NCBI RefSeq assembly: GCF_008709575.1
Contig: NZ_VYIK01000043.1
Location: forward strand, 1-35,961
DNA length: 35,961 bases
From: Mycobacterium sp.
Lineage (GTDB): Bacteria; Actinomycetota; Actinomycetes; Mycobacteriales; Mycobacteriaceae
Direction of reading: 5' to 3'
The translations under genes and the position numbers were made by a program. The notes under the pieces were generated by a model that did no database searches, was not told the DNA's origin, and saw only the letters and a program-made list of their open reading frames with translations. Positions 32,612 through 35,961 of this stretch are shown one piece after another. The first letter of the stretch is position 1. Every line of letters starts with the position of its first letter.

Positions 32612-34549
32612 TCACGATCCCGGCACGGTCAGGAAGCGCCGCGCCACGTTCTCCTGGGTGGACGGGCCCGGTTCCCAATGCGCAATCCACGGCCCGGTGC
32701 CCTCCGATTGGTCCAGGATTCCCTCCTCCAGCCAGGTGTAGCGACCGCGCAGCACCTCGCGTGCCAGCCGGGCGTCGGTGCCGTCGGTGTTGGTCCACAA
32801 CGCGCGGAAGAGTTCCTCGACCCGCAGGGTCGCCTGCCGGCAGAAAGCATCGGCCAGCTCGTAGGCTTGTTCGCCTTCGACGGGATCCGCGACACGCTGG
32901 GCTTCGGCGCGGACACACGAGGCCGCCATCGCGAACAGCTCCGCACCGATGTCGACCACGCGTCCGAGGAATCCTTGCTTTTGCTCCAGAGCGGCTTGCC
33001 ACCGCGCCATCCCGTAGAAGGTGTTGCGGGCGAGCCTGCGCGCGCAGCGTTCGACAAAACGCAGATGCTTCGCCAGCGCGCCGAAATCACGATAGGTCGT
33101 CGGCAGGTGTCCTTCACCGACCACCAGCTTCGGCAACCACTTTGCGTAGAACCCGCTGGCATTGACCGCCGCCTTGGCCTTCTGGCGCAGCTCGGCTCTC
33201 GGGTTGGCCAGCTCCCCGGCCGCAGTCAAGTGCGCGTCGACCGCCTCGCGAGCGATCAGCAGCCGCATGATTTCACTGGACCCTTCGAAGATGCGGTTGA
33301 TCCGCAGATCGCGCAGCAACTGCTCCACCGGCACCGCACGCTCACCGCGCGCGGCCAACGACTCGGCACACTCATAGCCACGTCCACCGCGGATCTGCAG
33401 CAACTCGTCGGCGATCAGACACGACATTTCGCTGGACCACAGCTTGGCCAGCGCCGCCTCGATCCGAATGTCGTTGCGGCCCTCGTCGGCCATCCGACCG
33501 GAAAGTTCGAGCACCGCCTCCAGCGCGTAGGTGGTTGCGGCGATGAACGAGATCTTCGCGGCGACGGCGGCATGCTCGCCGATCGGTTTCCCCCACTGGA
33601 CCCGTTCGCCCGACCACTCCCGGGCGATCTTCAGCGACCATTTGACGGCTCCAGCGGTCATCGCGGGGATGGCCAGCCGTCCGGCATTAAGTGTGGTCAG
33701 CGCGATCTTGAGGCCGTCACCTTCGCGGCCGATCAGGTTCTCGCGCGGAACGCGGACCCGATCCAGCCGGGTGACCCCGTTTTCGATGCCCCGCAACCCC
33801 ATGAACTTGTTGCGATGCTCCACGGTGATACCGGGCGAATCGGCTTCGACGACAAATGCGCTGATCCCGCCGCGATGACCCGCGCTCTTGGGGATGCGGG
33901 CCATCACTACCAGCAGATCGGCGACCACACCGTTAGTTGTCCACAACTTGACACCGTCGAGCTGGTAGGCTGCTCCACCCTCGATCGGCGTCGCGGTCGA
34001 TGCCAGCCGTGCCGGATCAGAGCCGACGTCGGGCTCGGTAAGCAGGAACGCCGAAATCCCGCCCGCGGCGCACCGCGGCAGGAATTTACGCTTCTGCGCT
34101 TCGGTCCCGGCGAGTTTGAGCGGCTCCGGAACCCCGATCGACTGATGGGCCGACAGCAGAGCCCCCAGGCTCGGGTGCACCGTCGCGACCATCACCAGGG
34201 CCCGGTTGTAGGCGACCTGAGACATGTTCAGGCCGCCGTACTCCGTGGGGATCTTCATGCCGAAACAACCCAGCTCGGCAAGGCCTTTCACGTATTCATC
34301 GGGAATCTGCGCATCGCGTTCGATGACACTGCCGTCGACCGTGCTAAGGAATTCGCGTAATTTGGCAAGGAAGGCGTCGGTGCGGGCCTCCTCCTCGTCG
34401 CTGGGCCGGGGGAATGGATGGATCAGGTCTAACGGAAAGCGGCCCAGAAACAGCTCCTTGGCAAAGGACGGCTTGTCCCAACCGCTTTCGCGAGACTCCT
34501 CGGCGACAGCTCTGGCCTGCTCCTCGCTAACCTCTACCTGTTGCGCCAC
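32612..34549 (-). CDS. fadE10: Acyl-CoA dehydrogenase FadE10
   Basis: 645-residue acyl-CoA dehydrogenase, close to M. tuberculosis FadE10 (650). The dehydrogenase core has the ACAD signatures LLTEPDVGSDPARLA (FAD/substrate) and IRGGRGYECAESLAARGER with RINRIFEGSSEIMRLL in the C-terminal helical domain. About 200 further C-terminal residues extend the usual 380-residue core, as in the large mycobacterial FadE proteins. It oxidises an acyl-CoA to the enoyl-CoA in fatty acid or sterol side-chain breakdown, passing electrons to ETF. The GTG at 34549 has GGAGG 7 bases upstream. A 7-bp inverted repeat with TAGTAT on the minus strand lies about 110 bases upstream and may be promoter and operator. 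Confidence 0.95.
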   Translation of the reverse strand: MAQQVEVSEEQARAVAEESRESGWDKPSFAKELFLGRFPLDLIHPFPRPSDEEEARTDAFLAKLREFLSTVDGSVIERDAQIPDEYVKGLAELGCFGMKIPTEYGGLNMSQVAYNRALVMVATVHPSLGALLSAHQSIGVPEPLKLAGTEAQKRKFLPRCAAGGISAFLLTEPDVGSDPARLASTATPIEGGAAYQLDGVKLWTTNGVVADLLVVMARIPKSAGHRGGISAFVVEADSPGITVEHRNKFMGLRGIENGVTRLDRVRVPRENLIGREGDGLKIALTTLNAGRLAIPAMTAGAVKWSLKIAREWSGERVQWGKPIGEHAAVAAKISFIAATTYALEAVLELSGRMADEGRNDIRIEAALAKLWSSEMSCLIADELLQIRGGRGYECAESLAARGERAVPVEQLLRDLRINRIFEGSSEIMRLLIAREAVDAHLTAAGELANPRAELRQKAKAAVNASGFYAKWLPKLVVGEGHLPTTYRDFGALAKHLRFVERCARRLARNTFYGMARWQAALEQKQGFLGRVVDIGAELFAMAASCVRAEAQRVADPVEGEQAYELADAFCRQATLRVEELFRALWTNTDGTDARLAREVLRGRYTWLEEGILDQSEGTGPWIAHWEPGPSTQENVARRFLTVPGS

Positions 34550-35374
34550 CGTGCACCTCCTGGCTCGTCCGACTCGTCAAGGCTTGCGCTACCAGTGTTC
34601 CCCGCAAGGCCAGGCCGCTACACCCTCGTCAACCACCGCAAAGACCGTGTGATGGTGGGCACATACTATGCCATGTGCCACCGGGTGGGTCGAAGTCGCC
34701 GGATGGGCTCGCGGTGGCCACCGCACTCGGGCCACTGCGGCCCTCGTTCCACGGGGCGTTGCGCTGAGCTGTCAGCACTGTCCTCGCGCGCATCTGCTGC
34801 GCCATGTCGAAACCCGCCAGCACAAAGACGGCACAGCAACCACGTTCGTCCCTTACCAGCGTGCAGTTCGCGCCGACCCGGCGCTGCCCGAACCGGATCA
34901 GGCTTCATCCTGAGGGCGACGAAATCGCGTTCTGCAGCGCTGTGGGCGCAGCCTCGATACCCTGGATGCAGACTTGTTCCTCCGACGCCCGAGCTGGCGG
35001 GCGATTGGGCTGATCGTCTGATCCGGGTCCAACGAGCCACTGAGCCGCACCGACTTCACCCGTCACCCCAACCAGGGTGTCACCGACCCACGCACCCACG
35101 TGAGCTAGGCCCGTTTTCCGCACTGGTCGAGCGTAGGGCCTGATTTGCTGGCGAGCTTCGGTGCTTGGGTGTGTGCGGTAATCCATTGTGGTGGTTGATA
35201 TTTGATGCTGATACCGATGGTTAGTCGCGCTGACGAGATCGGTGCGCGGCTTGATCATGTAGGGCCAAACTGTCTCCCTCAGCGGCGGCCGAGGCTCACT
35301 GAATTACATGCTTGTAATGCACTGCTGATCGCGGTAGTGTAGGACCAACTACGAGGTCACTGGATGGGTCCGGC
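34550..35374. other. 825-base region without a recognisable gene
   Basis: No ORF here has a supportable start, ribosome site or recognisable protein pattern; the longest (34905-35258, minus strand) is low-complexity and unrecognised. The left part holds the fadE10 leader and an inverted repeat (34658-34679). The right part, from about 35258, carries the upstream end of an IS1634-like element, with ATTACA-TGCT-TGTAAT (35303-35318) and GTAGT-N9-ACTAC (35334-35352). A TGTAGG-[GA]-CCAA motif occurs twice (about 35259-35269 and 35338-35348). Confidence 0.6.
34658..34679. promoter_or_regulatory. Inverted repeat upstream of fadE10
   Basis: GGCACAT-N8-ATGTGCC, perfect over 7 bp with an 8-base spacer that contains ATACTA; on the minus strand this reads TAGTAT, a TANNNT -10. 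It is centred about 120 bases before the fadE10 start. It looks like a repressor site over a promoter, perhaps for a TetR-type fatty-acid regulator; the regulator is not in this window. Confidence 0.5.
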
Positions 35375-35961
35375 ATGTACGTTAAGCGCCACGCCATCGT
35401 CAAGGGCGGCAAGCGCTACGTGTATCTGCGGCTGGTTGAAGCCTACCGGGATGAGCACGGCCGGGTGCGCCATCGTGTGCTCCGCACGCTGGGCCGCGAG
35501 GACCAACTCAAGGCGTCGGGCCAACTTGAGCAGCTGGCAGCCTCCTTCGCCCGGCTGGATCCGCCACCGGCTGGCACCCGCCGTCACGTCGGGCCACTGC
35601 TGCTGGTGGCGCATTACCTGGCCCGGCTGGGGTTGGTGGAGCTGGTCGACTCGGCGGCCCCGATGCGGGGACGGGCCATGCTGACCCACGGGGAAGTGAT
35701 CGCCGCGCTGGTGGCCAACCGGCTGTGCGGGCCAGCACCGCTGTATGACGTCGCGGGCTGGGCATCCAGCGCGGCGATGGCCGAACTGTTCGGCGTGCCA
35801 GCGGGATTGCTCAACGACGACCGGCTCGGCCGGGCGTTGGAGGCGCTGGCCCCGGTGGCCGAACAGATCCGCGGCGAGCTGGCCCTGGCCGCCGCGGCCC
35901 AGGCGGCCGCGGGCGAGCGGGGCTGCGGCGACCGCGCGGGCGAGCCCACGTCGGATGTGCA
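35375..35961 (+). mobile_element. IS1634-like transposase gene, 5' part, cut by the window edge
   Basis: An ORF beginning at the ATG at 35375 stays open for 195 codons to the right edge. The N terminus (MYVKRHAIVKGGKRYVYLRL, then VEAYRDEHGRVRHRVLRTLGR) has the arrangement of the N-terminal domain of IS1634/IS4-superfamily transposases (lysine/tyrosine-rich start, VEsYR..GkvRqR....LGR). Then come a hydrophobic helical stretch (LLLVAHYLARLGLVELVDSA) and HGEVIAALVANRLCGPAPLYDV, expected before the DDE catalytic core, which is outside the window. The last 25 or so residues are Ala/Gly-rich and do not clearly match the family, so a frameshift near the edge cannot be excluded. The element's right end cannot be seen. 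Confidence 0.7.

Noticed and set aside
34905..35258. 117-codon minus-strand ORF in the gene-poor region
   Set aside because: No ribosome site, mixed composition and no recognised domain; it spans what looks like insertion debris.

Overview
The window is chromosomal DNA of a Mycobacterium, probably a slow-growing non-tuberculous species. It is GC-rich, many genes look leaderless (a TANNNT-type -10 about 7 bases before the start codon), and gene content and order follow the block called Rv0873-Rv0912 in M. tuberculosis H37Rv, in inverted orientation. Recognisable members are fadE10, an MFS gene (Rv0876c-like), a DUF3027 gene, a MarR gene, a SpoU-type RNA methyltransferase, sepH, serC, an AurF-like oxygenase gene, fprB, citA, gltA2, arfABC, prrAB, accD3, echA6, an MBL-fold gene, ctpE, an Rv0910-like gene and an Rv0912-like gene. 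The species cannot be named from the sequence. Comparisons with H37Rv come from memory of that genome, not from an alignment.

Layout. 51-3507: a leftward run with ctpE, a 19-codon remnant where the antitoxin gene of the Rv0909/Rv0910 pair is expected, the SRPBCC toxin-like gene and a membrane protein gene. 3539-4930: a 13E12/HNH gene under a perfect LexA (SOS) box. 5051-10236: a leftward series, glycosyltransferase, glycogen-debranching-type enzyme, echA6 and MBL hydrolase, headed by a sigma-A-like promoter whose -10 touches a perfect CIRCE (HrcA) operator. 10374-11846: accD3, divergent. 11852-14375: an accessory stress cluster with a J-domain protein, an 18-kDa-antigen-type Hsp20, an HspR-like MerR regulator, a small acidic protein, an ANTAR-domain protein and two short coupled ORFs, followed by an MFS transporter gene (14514-15752). 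15829-17899: prrA-prrB.

17908-18900: an arfA-arfB-arfC operon in which ArfA ends after its BON-type region and lacks the OmpA domain. 19045-22336: gltA2, pdxH and divergent citA. 22319-25059: an AurF-like diiron oxygenase gene followed by fprB, a plausible redox pair. 25219-32604: serC, sepH, the overlapping marR/methyltransferase/DUF2537 operon, DUF2530, an SRPBCC gene, DUF3027, an MFS gene and DUF2771. 32612-34549: fadE10. After about 0.8 kb without a recognisable gene, the 5' part of an IS1634-like transposase gene runs off the right edge.

The most notable theme is heat and envelope stress. A carbohydrate operon carries a textbook CIRCE element, which is normally seen at groE-type genes. 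It lies close to a separate Hsp20/J-domain/HspR-like cluster, with accD3 between them and the essential mycolate gene echA6 just downstream of the CIRCE-headed genes. No rRNA, tRNA or CRISPR array was recognised.
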